Below, piece after piece: positions 19,281-28,581 of a DNA stretch of 64,000 nt. The stretch is from Oligoflexales bacterium (GTDB lineage Bacteria; Bdellovibrionota_B; Oligoflexia; Oligoflexales; RGVZ01): the NCBI GenBank assembly GCA_947479535.1, contig CANJZQ010000002.1, positions 1 to 64,000 of the forward strand, written 5' to 3'. Each line of letters starts with the position of its first letter. Within the stretch, counting starts at the first letter, position 1. The notes below the pieces were generated by a model, which had not been told where the DNA came from, ran no database searches, and worked only from the letters and a program-made list of their open reading frames with translations. The translations under genes and the position numbers were made by a program.

Positions 19281-19296
19281 CGGGCATAAATGCCCG
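19281..19296. other. Short perfect hairpin between prfB and prkA
   Basis: CGGGCATAAATGCCCG is a perfect 7-bp stem with a two-base centre. No T-tract follows on the minus strand, so it may be a weak attenuator or regulatory palindrome rather than a full terminator. Confidence 0.4.
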
Positions 19297-19381
19297 TATT
19301 TGAGTGGGCGCAACTCTAAAACCGGAACTCGTGGATGTTGGCAGGGTTTGCGAAAAGATAAAATGCGGGTTGGAAAATCTG

Positions 19382-20504
19382 CTATTTAACTGGCTCTTGC
19401 CCTTGCTTAAAGGACTCTTCCAGATAGCGATTAATGAAAGAATCGAGGTCACCATCAAGAACTTCAGACGGGGTATGGGACTCAAAGTCTGTCCGGTGGT
19501 CCTTTACCAGCTGGTAGGGGTGCAGGACGTAACTGCGGATCTGATGGCCAAATGAGATGTCACTTTTAGCTGCCTCTTGCGCATCTTGGATCTTACGCCG
19601 TTCGGCTAGTTCACGTTCGTAAAGTGCACTGCGCAACAGTTTCATGGCCTGGTCACGGTTTTGGTGCTGCGACCGTTGGGTCTGGCAGGCCACCACGACA
19701 CCGGTGGGGATGTGGGTGATCCGGATGGCAGAGTCTGTCTTGTTGACGTGCTGGCCACCGGCACCGCTGGACCGGTAGGTGTCCACCCGCAGATCCGCTG
19801 GATTGATCTCGATGACAATGGAGTCATCCACCACAGGGGTTACGGATACCGAAGCAAAACTGGTATGACGCCGGGCATTGGAATCATAAGGACTGATCCG
19901 CACAAGGCGGTGCACGCCACTTTCACACTTTAAAAGTCCGAAGGCGAAGTCACCTTGAACCTCAAAGGTCGCATTGCGAATCCCGGCCGTGTCACCGCTC
20001 AGGATGTCATATAATTCTGTCTTCCAACCCTTGCGTTCTGCATAGCGCAAGTACATCCGCAGGAGCATTTGAGCCCAATCACAGGACTCCGTCCCGCCGG
20101 CCCCGGCGTTGATGGAAACAATGGCCGCGTTGTTATCCAGCTCGCCACTAAGCAGGCTCTGGGCCTCGACGGCAGTGAGTTCCTTCTTGAGCCCGGTCAG
20201 CAAGGTTTCCGCCTCGACGCGGTAGTCGTCATCACCGTCCCCAGCAAGCTCAATGGCGGCATCGAGATCATCGATGGCCCGCTTCAGCCGGTCTGCCGTT
20301 GCAAGGCTGATTTCGAGAAGCCGCTTTTCTTTAATGATCGGTGTCGCTAAATCGGGGCGAGCCCAGAAGTCAGGGGTGACTTCAATTTGGATTTCAAGGT
20401 CTTCGAGGCGTCGCTTTTTGTTGGCGACGTCAAAGAAACCCCCATACGCGTTCAAATTTGACGCGCTGATCTTTAGCTTCGCTGGAGATAGAGTGCAAAT
20501 CCAT
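19382..20504 (-). CDS. prfB: Peptide chain release factor 2 (programmed +1 frameshift)
   Basis: The ORF track shows only 19382-20455, but the gene begins at ATG 20504: MDLHSISSEAKDQRVKFERVWGFL, then in-frame UGA at codon 25. Ribosomes must slip +1 on CUU to continue as DVANKKRRLEDLEIQIE. The remainder has the GGQ loop motif (SSGAGGQHVNKTDSAIR) and the SPF-type region near HTSFASVSVTP. RF2 releases peptides at UGA and UAA in the cytosol. The frameshift gives autoregulation: low RF2 slows termination at the UGA and favours read-on. It is divergent from flbD with only 41 bases between starts. Confidence 0.95.
20429..20443 (-). promoter_or_regulatory. prfB programmed frameshift site
   Basis: The minus strand reads GGGGGTTTCTTTGAC: an internal Shine-Dalgarno-like GGGGG, a three-base spacer, and the slippery CUU UGA C. 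This matches the classical prfB recoding signal. Confidence 0.93.
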
Positions 20505-20545
20505 GGTTCAATTGGTCTAACAGAATTCAGCGGGGAGGTAAACCG

Positions 20546-20734
20546 ATGATCAAGCTGACGAAACTTGATAACAGCTCAATCCTGATCAACCTGGAAACGA
20601 TCAAGTATGCAGAGTCCGTACCCGATACGGTCCTGCGTTTTCTCAACGGGGACAGCGTGATTGTCCGCGAGTCTCTGGAGCAGATTGAATCCAGCGTGCT
20701 AGAATTAAAGAGAAAAATCTTTAAAACCCCCTAA
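20546..20734 (+). CDS. flbD: FlbD family flagellar protein
   Basis: The 62-aa protein MIKLTKLDNSSILINLETIKYAESVPDT... fits the short FlbD family (MIxLTRLNGxxxxLNxxxIExVExTPDTxI, ending with VxESxxEVxxxI). A strong GGGGAGG lies eight bases upstream. FlbD-family genes usually sit in flagellar/motA-motB clusters; their exact role is not well defined. Here no other flagellar gene is visible, only a large exported TPR protein 31 bases downstream on the same strand, which may be co-transcribed. Confidence 0.85.
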   Translation: MIKLTKLDNSSILINLETIKYAESVPDTVLRFLNGDSVIVRESLEQIESSVLELKRKIFKTP

Positions 20735-20764
20735 GACCCCCGCGAGGGAGCAGGAGCGGCCATC

Positions 20765-23140
20765 GTGACTCGCAGCCGGCAATTAGTCTTTTCACGGCGT
20801 GGCGTGCCACTCTTGGGGGCACTTGCAGTTGTCCTTGTCACCGCGTTAGCCATCACCTTGCCGTCCCTGGCCGCCACCAAGACCTCTTTAAAATCCAAAA
20901 CCAAGGCCAAACCAGCCGAACCGAAAAGCGTCGAGCAGTCCATCCGGGAATTCCGCTTCGTTGCGGATTTCAGTCCGAAGGAACCTGAGCGCGAAATATC
21001 GAATGAACTCTTCTGGCGCTATCCATTGGAATTGCCAAAGGTTGAATTCCCAATTGAGCCGGATTTCACTGACCTTGAGGCAGAGATGCCGCGCACCATC
21101 GGAGAGGGTCGGGCGGTCCAGCACCTCAATAACGCCCGCCAGGAGTTTATCGACGGCGACTTTGAATCGGCCCGCAAAAGCCTGCTCTCGGCGAAGGCCC
21201 GCTATGGCAAGGAATATCCATTTCACCGCCGGACGGACTATTTTCTAGCCTATGTGTTCATGAAAGAGGGCTTTGCCGGAATGGCAAAAAGGCGCGTCTC
21301 ACTTGACGATCCCAAGACGAAAGGAAATTTCAGCAATGCTGCAACCTTTCTCAGTTGGGCCTTCAACTTGAAAAAAGACATCCCTGATCCTCTCGTGGAC
21401 CGGGCGACTCCGAAGGGGCTCTACAACCTGGCCGCAATTTATTTCCGTTATGACCGGTTCGCAGCATCATTTGCCGCCGCAGAACTTGGCTTGGATTTTC
21501 TGCGAGCAAACGGCCGGGCGGACTTTCGCATGTCATTCCGCCGGATCAATGCAGAAAACTACATCAAAAACGGAACTTTTCTGGAGGCCATCCAGGAACT
21601 GGATCAAGCCCTGCGCCAAGACTACAACAAGGTGGAAGCGGCAGCGATCATGCACCGCGCCGGGGACATCTATTTCAACTTGAACAATTATGAGCTGGCA
21701 GAGGAGGCCTATGAGCTGGGGGCCAGGGCAGATGAATCACTGCGGCAAATCAGCCCAGCCCAACTGATGCTGCGCGCAGAATCCCTGTTCTGGCTGAAAC
21801 GTTACCGCGAAGCCCAATTGTTCCTGAACAATGCGATCGAAGGCGTTTCCTTCCGGAAGGAAAAAAATCCACCGTCACCGGCCACCGCATCATGGGCAAG
21901 CCTTCGATTTGCCGACATTCACCTTGCACTCAATGACCCGGCGAAAGCCAAACTGGCGTATTTCAAAATGGATCGTGAATTCCGGGGATTCCCTGCGGCA
22001 AAGGTCGCCAAGATCAGATTGGCCTGTCTGGAATTGCCGTATTACGAGGGCAACAATATCAACCACGCCAGAGCTGAACTTGAACAGCTGCGAGTGGATC
22101 CAGACCTGCCGCCGCAGGCAAAAGAGCTGGCCTGGGCGTGCCACACGGCATCCTTTGCGACCAGGGAACGGACACCTCAGATGCTGGACAAGGTTCGGGC
22201 ATTTGCGAAGGCGTACCCGGAATCACGGTTTCTCAAAGCCATGGTCGAACCGGTGCGTCAAACCCAAGCCATGTCGATTGAAAAATTCTTTACCAATGAC
22301 GACGACTACGGAGCTGTCGCCTTTTTTGAGGAAAACCGCAAACGGCTGTTCACAAAAGGCGTCCCGCCCAAGATTGCCACCGAACTATTTCGCTCGTACA
22401 GCGACATTGGAAAATCGGCGAAGGCCAAGGAATTTCTTTCCTCAATCCTTGCTGAAAAGAACGAAACGGCATCTGTTAGAGCGACGAGCGACCTCGACGT
22501 GCTCCGCATCGCGACCGTCTTGGCCGAGACAAAAGACGCCAAGAGAATGTCGCGCTTCAATGCGCAATTGATCAAACGTGCCTGGAAGATCGAACGCACA
22601 CCTGCAGCAGACCAACTGGCGACCCGGATCATCGAATCCAACATGGAACGCACTGCCTTGCCTTGGCTCCTGCCGCTTTATGAACACTGGGCAACGGCAG
22701 ACGAGTCGCTCATCTGCGATATGCAGCTTTCCCTGCTGACCAAAGCCGCGGCGCTGTCTGAAAAAGCAAAAAAAGCCATGAAGCTGGATGAGCGGATCAC
22801 GTTGGCCATCGACGACTATATGCCTGACCTGCAGGATGACGATCCATCTTGCGCCGCCACCCTGCTCGACATGGAATACAATCTGATGGCGCGCAAACCC
22901 GAGACCCTTGCAAAACGTTACCTGGAGAGAAAAGAGTGGAAGGCAACGCCGGAAACCGTAACCCACGCATGGTCGGTCTCGGAGAACCTTTCCCACAAAA
23001 CCCCGTCGGCTGCTCCCGCTGCCGCAAAGGAACTATGGAAATTTATCGTCGCCAAGGGAGACTCGCGCAGTCCCGAAGTGACATTCGCAAAATCCAGACT
23101 GGATCCAAATGCAACCGAATTTGAAAAGATCTGGAAATAA
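20765..23140 (+). CDS. Exported tetratricopeptide-repeat protein (791 aa)
   Basis: The start is GTG 20765 with GGGAGCAGGAGC upstream. The N-terminus has basic residues and a hydrophobic stretch (LGALAVVLVTALAITLPSLA), a signal peptide or anchor. The rest is almost wholly helical with several TPR-like units, for example HLNNARQEFIDGDFESARKSLLSAKARYG, AIQELDQALRQDYNKVEAAAIM and RAGDIYFNLNNYELAEEAYELGA. It probably serves as a periplasmic scaffold. Function is unknown; position between flbD and a chemoreceptor-like coil protein suggests a link to motility or envelope assembly, which is inference. Confidence 0.75.
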   Translation: MTRSRQLVFSRRGVPLLGALAVVLVTALAITLPSLAATKTSLKSKTKAKPAEPKSVEQSIREFRFVADFSPKEPEREISNELFWRYPLELPKVEFPIEPDFTDLEAEMPRTIGEGRAVQHLNNARQEFIDGDFESARKSLLSAKARYGKEYPFHRRTDYFLAYVFMKEGFAGMAKRRVSLDDPKTKGNFSNAATFLSWAFNLKKDIPDPLVDRATPKGLYNLAAIYFRYDRFAASFAAAELGLDFLRANGRADFRMSFRRINAENYIKNGTFLEAIQELDQALRQDYNKVEAAAIMHRAGDIYFNLNNYELAEEAYELGARADESLRQISPAQLMLRAESLFWLKRYREAQLFLNNAIEGVSFRKEKNPPSPATASWASLRFADIHLALNDPAKAKLAYFKMDREFRGFPAAKVAKIRLACLELPYYEGNNINHARAELEQLRVDPDLPPQAKELAWACHTASFATRERTPQMLDKVRAFAKAYPESRFLKAMVEPVRQTQAMSIEKFFTNDDDYGAVAFFEENRKRLFTKGVPPKIATELFRSYSDIGKSAKAKEFLSSILAEKNETASVRATSDLDVLRIATVLAETKDAKRMSRFNAQLIKRAWKIERTPAADQLATRIIESNMERTALPWLLPLYEHWATADESLICDMQLSLLTKAAALSEKAKKAMKLDERITLAIDDYMPDLQDDDPSCAATLLDMEYNLMARKPETLAKRYLERKEWKATPETVTHAWSVSENLSHKTPSAAPAAAKELWKFIVAKGDSRSPEVTFAKSRLDPNATEFEKIWK

Positions 23141-23164
23141 GACTGCCAAAACGGAGATGATCCA

Positions 23165-24415
23165 TTGCCTAGCCTCATCATTTTTTTAGCCGCCGCCGTC
23201 GCCGCAACCGTTGGACCATGGGTTGATGCTCCGGCATTACTGAGCACATTATCTGGATGCATCGCGATCGCCGTTGCGTGGATTTCAATGGCGTCACTTC
23301 GCCGGAGCCTGCACGAGGCACAAAACAAGATCCCGCCAAGTCCGCCTGAAGTCGATCCAGCCCAAAGTGCTGATAGCTCGATGCTGCAAAGTCGCCTCCA
23401 AGTGGAATCCATGCGCGTACAAGCCCTCGAAAGTGAGCTCCGTGAAACCAAAAAGAAACACGGAGAACTCCTGGCGGACAGGATTGAATTGCTGCGACGA
23501 ACCACGCCAATCGAACCCAATCATTCCAGCAAAGGCCCGCCAAATCTGTTGCAAGGCGGACGCGAGGCAGCCCAAAGCATCCGGCAGCGCGACCTTTGGA
23601 TTCAAGCCCAGCAGGCTTCGCTTGGGGAGTTCAGGTCTGGCTTAAATCAGGTCACACACAGCCTGCAACGCTGCCTTAACCTGTTTCATTCGATCTCCCT
23701 CACCAGCCTTAACGAGGGTGCCATCGGAAACAAATCCGTCCTTCAGCTGAAAGAACTTCTTGCGCAATGCACGGACACCTTCGAAAGGGCGGCCAAGGAC
23801 AGCCAGCCTCCTTTGGGCATGCTGGATATCAGTCCGCCGGATTCAATTGACGGAATTTGCACCGGATTTCTCTCGCTGAAAAACCGCCTTGAAGAGATCG
23901 CGGATCAGGCCAGGGTCGCATCCATGAATGCGCGCTTGTTGAAGGATCGCCCCGCAGACACCGACGCGTTGGACAGCCTTGACGAAGAGATGGCGAATGT
24001 CTCTGCCGGATTGAAAAAGCTGCTGAATTTTTCCGGACCGTTTGCACCGGATCTCGAAAAGACGCGCCGCCAAATCGAGGATAATACAAACGCCCTTGCA
24101 GGTCTGGTCAACGGTTTGAAGGCACAGGAAACCAGATTAGAACAGCGTCTTGCCCGAACATCAGAGGAATTATCCGAGGGAATGAACCGGCTCAAACACA
24201 TCACCGAAACCGGCGCCGATTCAGAAGAAAAAAGAAGGATTGAACTGGAGCAAATTGAGGTTGCAGTCCAAGACACGACTGAAGCCCTTACCAATGCCTG
24301 CAACATTGCACATTCGCTGGACTTGATTATTGAGCGGATGGTTGAGGTTTCAAAAATAGCAACTGGCCTCGCAGAACCCGTCAGGATGCCGCTGGAAACT
24401 TCTGCGAACGATTGA
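23165..24415 (+). CDS. Membrane-anchored coiled-coil protein with degenerate chemoreceptor-like signalling region
   Basis: The start is TTG 23165 with GGAGATGATCCA upstream. Two hydrophobic segments lie in residues 4-45 (LIIFLAAAVAATVGPWV and LSGCIAIAVAWISMA), followed by long coiled coils. Around residue 250 the sequence LEEIADQARVASMNARLL resembles the MCP hairpin tip (IxxIADQTNLLALNAAIEAAR), but the conserved tip is clearly degenerate. HAMP and ligand domains are not evident. It could be an atypical chemoreceptor or a scaffold that evolved from one. Its 3' end overlaps the ChaN-like gene tail-to-tail by 35 bases. Confidence 0.6.
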   Translation: MPSLIIFLAAAVAATVGPWVDAPALLSTLSGCIAIAVAWISMASLRRSLHEAQNKIPPSPPEVDPAQSADSSMLQSRLQVESMRVQALESELRETKKKHGELLADRIELLRRTTPIEPNHSSKGPPNLLQGGREAAQSIRQRDLWIQAQQASLGEFRSGLNQVTHSLQRCLNLFHSISLTSLNEGAIGNKSVLQLKELLAQCTDTFERAAKDSQPPLGMLDISPPDSIDGICTGFLSLKNRLEEIADQARVASMNARLLKDRPADTDALDSLDEEMANVSAGLKKLLNFSGPFAPDLEKTRRQIEDNTNALAGLVNGLKAQETRLEQRLARTSEELSEGMNRLKHITETGADSEEKRRIELEQIEVAVQDTTEALTNACNIAHSLDLIIERMVEVSKIATGLAEPVRMPLETSAND

Positions 24416-26153
24416 TTTCACGCGATTCGCGAGCATCCTTGTGTCCGGCAAGAAGCAAGGTGTTCACAACCCTGACAAAATCACAAAGAAACGCTGTTGT
24501 TGGCAGCGTTTCAGAAAAACCCCAAAGAAAAAGCCTCTTGATCCAATCTGCAGGAATCCGGTTGCGCATGACGCCCGCGTACAGCCCAGCGCCCAACAAT
24601 CGACCAAAGTCAGCACTGACTTCACCCCGGGACATGTTTTCCGTTTTCACCAGAGACGATACCTCGCGGGACGGACGACCTGACTCCCAGACACCCAACA
24701 GGGATTCAAACGAAGAGAGGGCGTTCAAGACCTCGCGACTGACCAGCCGCCGGATGCGTGCGTATCCAAGAAGGCGGCGTCGAACCGTTTGTTCAATGTA
24801 ATTGACGTGAAACGCATGGTCCTTTGTTTTGCGTCGGGGGTTCAGGATTTTTGACCCGATGATACCTGCCGCATGTTTCATGGCATTACGCGCAAATTGC
24901 TCTGCGGCAGACCCTCGCCATTCAACAAAACCACAACTCCTGGCAAGCAAATACTGACCAGCTGCTTCAGCCAGATTGTTGATCGACACAGTCGTGATTA
25001 GCAGCGTCTTGGTTTTGCAATCAAAGTAGTATCCCTCGAGGGCTGCGTGTTCCACCATCAGATCAATATCACTTTTCGAATAGCCGGCAGAGCGCAAGCC
25101 CCCCGTTGCAAATTCGGCCGTGGGCGAAAACTGGGAGTGAAATTTCGCGAGTTCCTTTTTCGAAATATCCAGCCCCAAAAAGGAAGACAAGGTTTGCGTT
25201 AAACCGAGAAACTGAAAATCAAGATCGAAAGTATCGTCATCGGCGTGATCATCATCACCCTCCAGACCAGTTTCCGCATGCTCCAAAGAGCCGGGGAACC
25301 CCGTGCGCATTTCTTCCCATAGCGCAAACGACTGCCATTTCATCCATGGCGGAGAATTCAGGATGCAATAAAAGTCACGCTTCAGACGCAGAACTTCGGT
25401 GGACGCCAGGGATTTCCCAACGGATTCGAGATCGAAGTAGTAGCGGTCGACGTTGCAAAGGATTCGCATCAACGGGGTTGCAGCATCAGAGTCACGACGG
25501 GCCAACTCATTCCACAGGGTGGCGGGCAAGTGGTTGTCGGCCAGATGGTATTCTCCGATCAGACAAAAGACGATGTGATCGGGATGTTCTTCGCTGGCAT
25601 TGGCAAGTAACTTGGCACACGTCTGGTCACGCAACTCCAGGCTCCTGGGACCAGGGTGGTCGCTATTGACGCAAACAACAGGAATCATATGATCCCGGGC
25701 CAGTTCAATCAAAGGCTTGTAATGGGCCCAAGGAAAGCCCCACTCGCGACTGTAATTAACGGACTGGAGGAACTGCTCCTCCGAGGTCTCGCCCGCCATG
25801 TATGATTCCAGCTGCTTCTGGTAACGGTTCTTCAGCAATTCAAGAGCCAAGACAATCTTCGGGCGCGGGGTCAAGGAAAGGATGTCGCGTAAAAGACGAA
25901 GGAGCGCGCGTTGCGTTTGCTTGAAGGTATGGAAGTCACCAAAAAGGACAATGCGTCGCCGCAGTATTGTTTCAATCAGATGAAAGTTGTCGACACGGGC
26001 AAAGGATGATGGAAGGCTGCGATCGAAATCCTGGGCATAACGGAGAAGCTTTCCGCTTGGACCAGCACCCAATGCATTCGCATCGGCGTGGGCACGCCGG
26101 TACAAGGACTCATGAAGCTTCTGCAGCTGGCGGGCCGCAGTGACCTTCCTCAT
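24381..26153 (-). CDS. ChaN-like (Tiki/heme-binding uptake family) protein with long C-terminal extension
   Basis: Residues about 60-260 match the ChaN/DUF399 fold: RRRIVLFGDFHTFKQTQRALL, KIVLALELLKNRYQKQLESYM and DHIVFCLIGEYHLADNHLPATL. These carry the conserved Gly-Asp/Glu-x-His motifs (GDFH, GEYH) used for metal or heme binding and, in Tiki homologues, proteolysis. Unlike classical ChaN lipoproteins there is no lipobox or signal peptide. The protein is 590 aa, about twice the usual length, with a helical C-terminal half of no known family. The ATG has AAGAGGG upstream. Confidence 0.75.
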   Translation of the reverse strand: MRKVTAARQLQKLHESLYRRAHADANALGAGPSGKLLRYAQDFDRSLPSSFARVDNFHLIETILRRRIVLFGDFHTFKQTQRALLRLLRDILSLTPRPKIVLALELLKNRYQKQLESYMAGETSEEQFLQSVNYSREWGFPWAHYKPLIELARDHMIPVVCVNSDHPGPRSLELRDQTCAKLLANASEEHPDHIVFCLIGEYHLADNHLPATLWNELARRDSDAATPLMRILCNVDRYYFDLESVGKSLASTEVLRLKRDFYCILNSPPWMKWQSFALWEEMRTGFPGSLEHAETGLEGDDDHADDDTFDLDFQFLGLTQTLSSFLGLDISKKELAKFHSQFSPTAEFATGGLRSAGYSKSDIDLMVEHAALEGYYFDCKTKTLLITTVSINNLAEAAGQYLLARSCGFVEWRGSAAEQFARNAMKHAAGIIGSKILNPRRKTKDHAFHVNYIEQTVRRRLLGYARIRRLVSREVLNALSSFESLLGVWESGRPSREVSSLVKTENMSRGEVSADFGRLLGAGLYAGVMRNRIPADWIKRLFLWGFSETLPTTAFLCDFVRVVNTLLLAGHKDARESREINRSQKFPAAS

Positions 26154-26269
26154 TGCCGCCCTCTTCTGGGTTATGGCGTTTAAGCCATTTTAACCTGAAA
26201 AACGGCTGCCTAGCTCGCTTTCGCCAGTCAGATTTACAACAGAAATATCGGAATGAAATTGGCAGGAAA

Positions 26270-27406
26270 TTAAAAAGGGACGAATAGACCGCCGGTGACG
26301 CTATCTTTGGCAAGAGTCTCACCAGGCCGGTAGTATGAACACCGGATTCCTGAAAGGCCTTCTGACAACTTGGACTGTGTCAAAACTTTGGCGATGCCTT
26401 TGCAGTGGCTCTGGATTTCCACCGTCGATAATTCCTTCATCAGGCGAAGTTTAAACAGAACTCCGGCACCCCGCGGGACCAGCAAGGAGACCGCATCTTC
26501 CAGTCGCAGGCCTTCAGAATATTTTCCAGTCTCTGCAAGCCATTCCTTTGCACTCATGATGCTGTCTCGTTCGGCAATCACGGCTTCATGTGCGGCATAT
26601 GATGCAAAACCGTTGCTGCGTAAAAGTTTTTCAGCAACATCAAATTGAACCCAAGACGCGTAAGGATGTTTCTGATTGAGCGCGGTGCGGGCACTTTGAA
26701 TCCAGGCCAAAGGATCCTTTCCGGCGTGAGTCCACTGCTGAGAATGAAAGTATCCGATCTTCCATACTGCACTGACTTTGTTGTCACGATCCGGCATCGG
26801 CACCAGCCCAATCATGATTCGGGCAATATCGAGTTGCCCCGATGCCTGAAACAAAAAAGTGGCCTGATTCTTATAACCATAGAGCGGGTTCACCATCGCT
26901 CCATCAAAATTACATGGGATCGCCGCCGGATCCCCATCCACCGTGTCGAGCCACAGAAGTTTCAGGGGCGAAATATCCACCGGCTCAACATAACGGGCAC
27001 GCAACTCGGCCAACTGATTTGCCACGACGGATGCCGTCATCTTCAAGCGAGGATGGAACATGGTGGCTAAGGCCTGGCTGTCGCCCTTGCGCATGGCAAT
27101 GACAAGGGACTCCACCGCCTTTTCAAAACTTTTCGAATCATCAACTTTTGAATCATCTTGGACTGGCAAGCGATCGACCAGCTTTCCAGCGGGAGAAACC
27201 GTCAGTACTTGACAGGACTTCTTTGGAGATGACTTTTCAATTCTGTCGGGTGTGGCGGCAAGAACGACCGAAGGAGTGCGACCACTGGACAGCATGACTA
27301 CCAATGACGCGCATTGAACCAGGCGGCTGACAGGGGCAACCCAGCGCGGCTCAGTTGCCCTTGGCCACACAGCTGCCACAACCTTGTTTGGCGGAAAGAT
27401 CGACAA
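26270..27406 (-). CDS. Hypothetical exported protein
   Basis: The frame is long and has coding character, but I do not recognise a family. The ORF-track start is a TTG at 27406 that overlaps the preceding gene by 56 bases; the true start may lie further in, near the hydrophobic stretch LVQCASLVVMLSS. A mid-region (AMRKGDSQALATMFHPRLKM) resembles the opening helix of NTF2/SnoaL-like domains, which could be a binding or scaffold fold. The C-terminus ends FVPF. It follows the 100-aa gene and ispA on the same strand, and 116 bases separate it from the ChaN-like gene. Confidence 0.5.
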   Translation of the reverse strand: MSIFPPNKVVAAVWPRATEPRWVAPVSRLVQCASLVVMLSSGRTPSVVLAATPDRIEKSSPKKSCQVLTVSPAGKLVDRLPVQDDSKVDDSKSFEKAVESLVIAMRKGDSQALATMFHPRLKMTASVVANQLAELRARYVEPVDISPLKLLWLDTVDGDPAAIPCNFDGAMVNPLYGYKNQATFLFQASGQLDIARIMIGLVPMPDRDNKVSAVWKIGYFHSQQWTHAGKDPLAWIQSARTALNQKHPYASWVQFDVAEKLLRSNGFASYAAHEAVIAERDSIMSAKEWLAETGKYSEGLRLEDAVSLLVPRGAGVLFKLRLMKELSTVEIQSHCKGIAKVLTQSKLSEGLSGIRCSYYRPGETLAKDSVTGGLFVPF

Positions 27407-27653
27407 GTTCCCACGCCCCGAATTCGCTGTTGATCACTTCCAATGCGTCATCAAGAAATTCATACTCGCACGAGAACAGCTCGGTGAGAAGCTTCGTCTC
27501 GATGCAATAGGCATTGTAACTGTAGGTATTTGATTCGGGATCGAACACGAGACCAATTCCAGCCTGGCGTTCGCGGAATTGAAGGATCTTGTACTCAAAA
27601 TTTTCACCGGTGATCTTCCAACCATTTTCCGGCGTTGGCGCAGCAGAACTCAT
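27351..27653 (-). CDS. Small hypothetical protein with C-terminal Cys cluster
   Basis: I use ATG 27653 (MSSAAPTPENGWKITG), which has GGAGGAAA upstream and lies one base after the ispA stop. The 100-aa protein has no signal peptide and ends with QGCGSCVAKGN, a CxxC that might bind a metal or thiol. An earlier Cys-rich strand contains YCIETKLL. The family is not recognised. It is probably translated with ispA and its end overlaps the start region of the following gene. Confidence 0.65.
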   Translation of the reverse strand: MSSAAPTPENGWKITGENFEYKILQFRERQAGIGLVFDPESNTYSYNAYCIETKLLTELFSCEYEFLDDALEVINSEFGAWELVDLSAKQGCGSCVAKGN

Positions 27654-27654
27654 A

Positions 27655-28581
27655 CTAAAATTTCCTCCGGCACAGGGCCGCGGCGAACTCTTCAAAAGCG
27701 GGTGTCAGAATCCCCACCTCCTTCAAACCCTGCAATGCCCCGGCGGTCAAGCCCTGAACGAGTTCAAGGCCGGCGGGCCGACCCAGCAGACTAAGGTACG
27801 TCTGCTTTCCGTCCACCGCATCTTTTCCCTTTGTTTTCCCGGTGTTAGAGGAATCATCAAGAAGGTCATCCATCACCTGGAAGGCGACCCCGATCTGCGC
27901 CCCGGCAAACCGAAAGGCGTCGATTGCCTTCTTGGAGCCACCAGCCGCCGCGGCCCCCAAGGCACAAGCTGCGCCGAGCAATGCCCCGGTTTTGTGGCGG
28001 TGGATCTGTTCAAGGGTTTTTAGGGCTGATCCACTGGCTTGCAGCCTTCCCGCAGCATTGGCCAAGTCCAGCGCCTGACCAAAAACCATGCCCTGGCTGC
28101 CAGCGGCGGCGGCGAGTTCCAGAATGCAAGCCATTGCATCCGCCGAATGCTCGGGCGGAACAGGTACGGCTGCGATGAGAGCAAAGGAATCGGTGAGCAA
28201 CGCATCACCAGCAAGCAAAGCCGTCGCTTCGCCATAAACTTTATGCAGGGTCGGCCGGCCTCGCCGAAAATCGTCGTTGTCCATGCATGGCAAATCGTCG
28301 TGAATGAGGCTGTAGTTATGAACCATTTCCACCGCATTGGCCGCGGCAATCAACAGCTCCCTCCTCCACGGTGAAACGGCGGAATGATCTGAAGACCAGT
28401 CCGGTAAAACCGCTGAGGCAGAAATCAAACAAATCCTTGGCCGGACCATCTTACCGGCACCATCCATAGCGTACGGAAGCGCCTCACCAAGAACTCCCCC
28501 CATGCCGGCATAGCGGTCACGGATTGCACGCCATTTGGCGAGGGCCGCAATAAAACCATCTGGATCCATGACGTTGTTCAA
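27655..28581 (-). CDS. ispA: Polyprenyl diphosphate synthase (farnesyl/geranylgeranyl type)
   Basis: Both aspartate-rich motifs are present: the first HDDLPCMDNDDFRRGRPTLHK (FARM) and the second FQVMDDLLDDSSNTGKTKGKD (SARM). The 308-aa length fits the IspA/trans-prenyltransferase family, which extends DMAPP with IPP in the cytosol. The ORF-track start is TTG 28581 with GGAGG four bases away; an ATG at 28569 is an alternative. The stop of fmt directly abuts it, so both belong to one operon with the downstream 100-aa gene. Confidence 0.93.
   Translation of the reverse strand: MNNVMDPDGFIAALAKWRAIRDRYAGMGGVLGEALPYAMDGAGKMVRPRICLISASAVLPDWSSDHSAVSPWRRELLIAAANAVEMVHNYSLIHDDLPCMDNDDFRRGRPTLHKVYGEATALLAGDALLTDSFALIAAVPVPPEHSADAMACILELAAAAGSQGMVFGQALDLANAAGRLQASGSALKTLEQIHRHKTGALLGAACALGAAAAGGSKKAIDAFRFAGAQIGVAFQVMDDLLDDSSNTGKTKGKDAVDGKQTYLSLLGRPAGLELVQGLTAGALQGLKEVGILTPAFEEFAAALCRRKF

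Noticed and set aside
19382-20455. Apparent N-terminally truncated prfB
   Set aside because: The missing start is supplied by the upstream frame through the programmed +1 frameshift.
21831-22571. 246-aa plus-strand ORF inside the TPR gene
   Set aside because: It is out of frame with the TPR gene, which has a signal peptide and TPR pattern; the alternative has no recognisable character.
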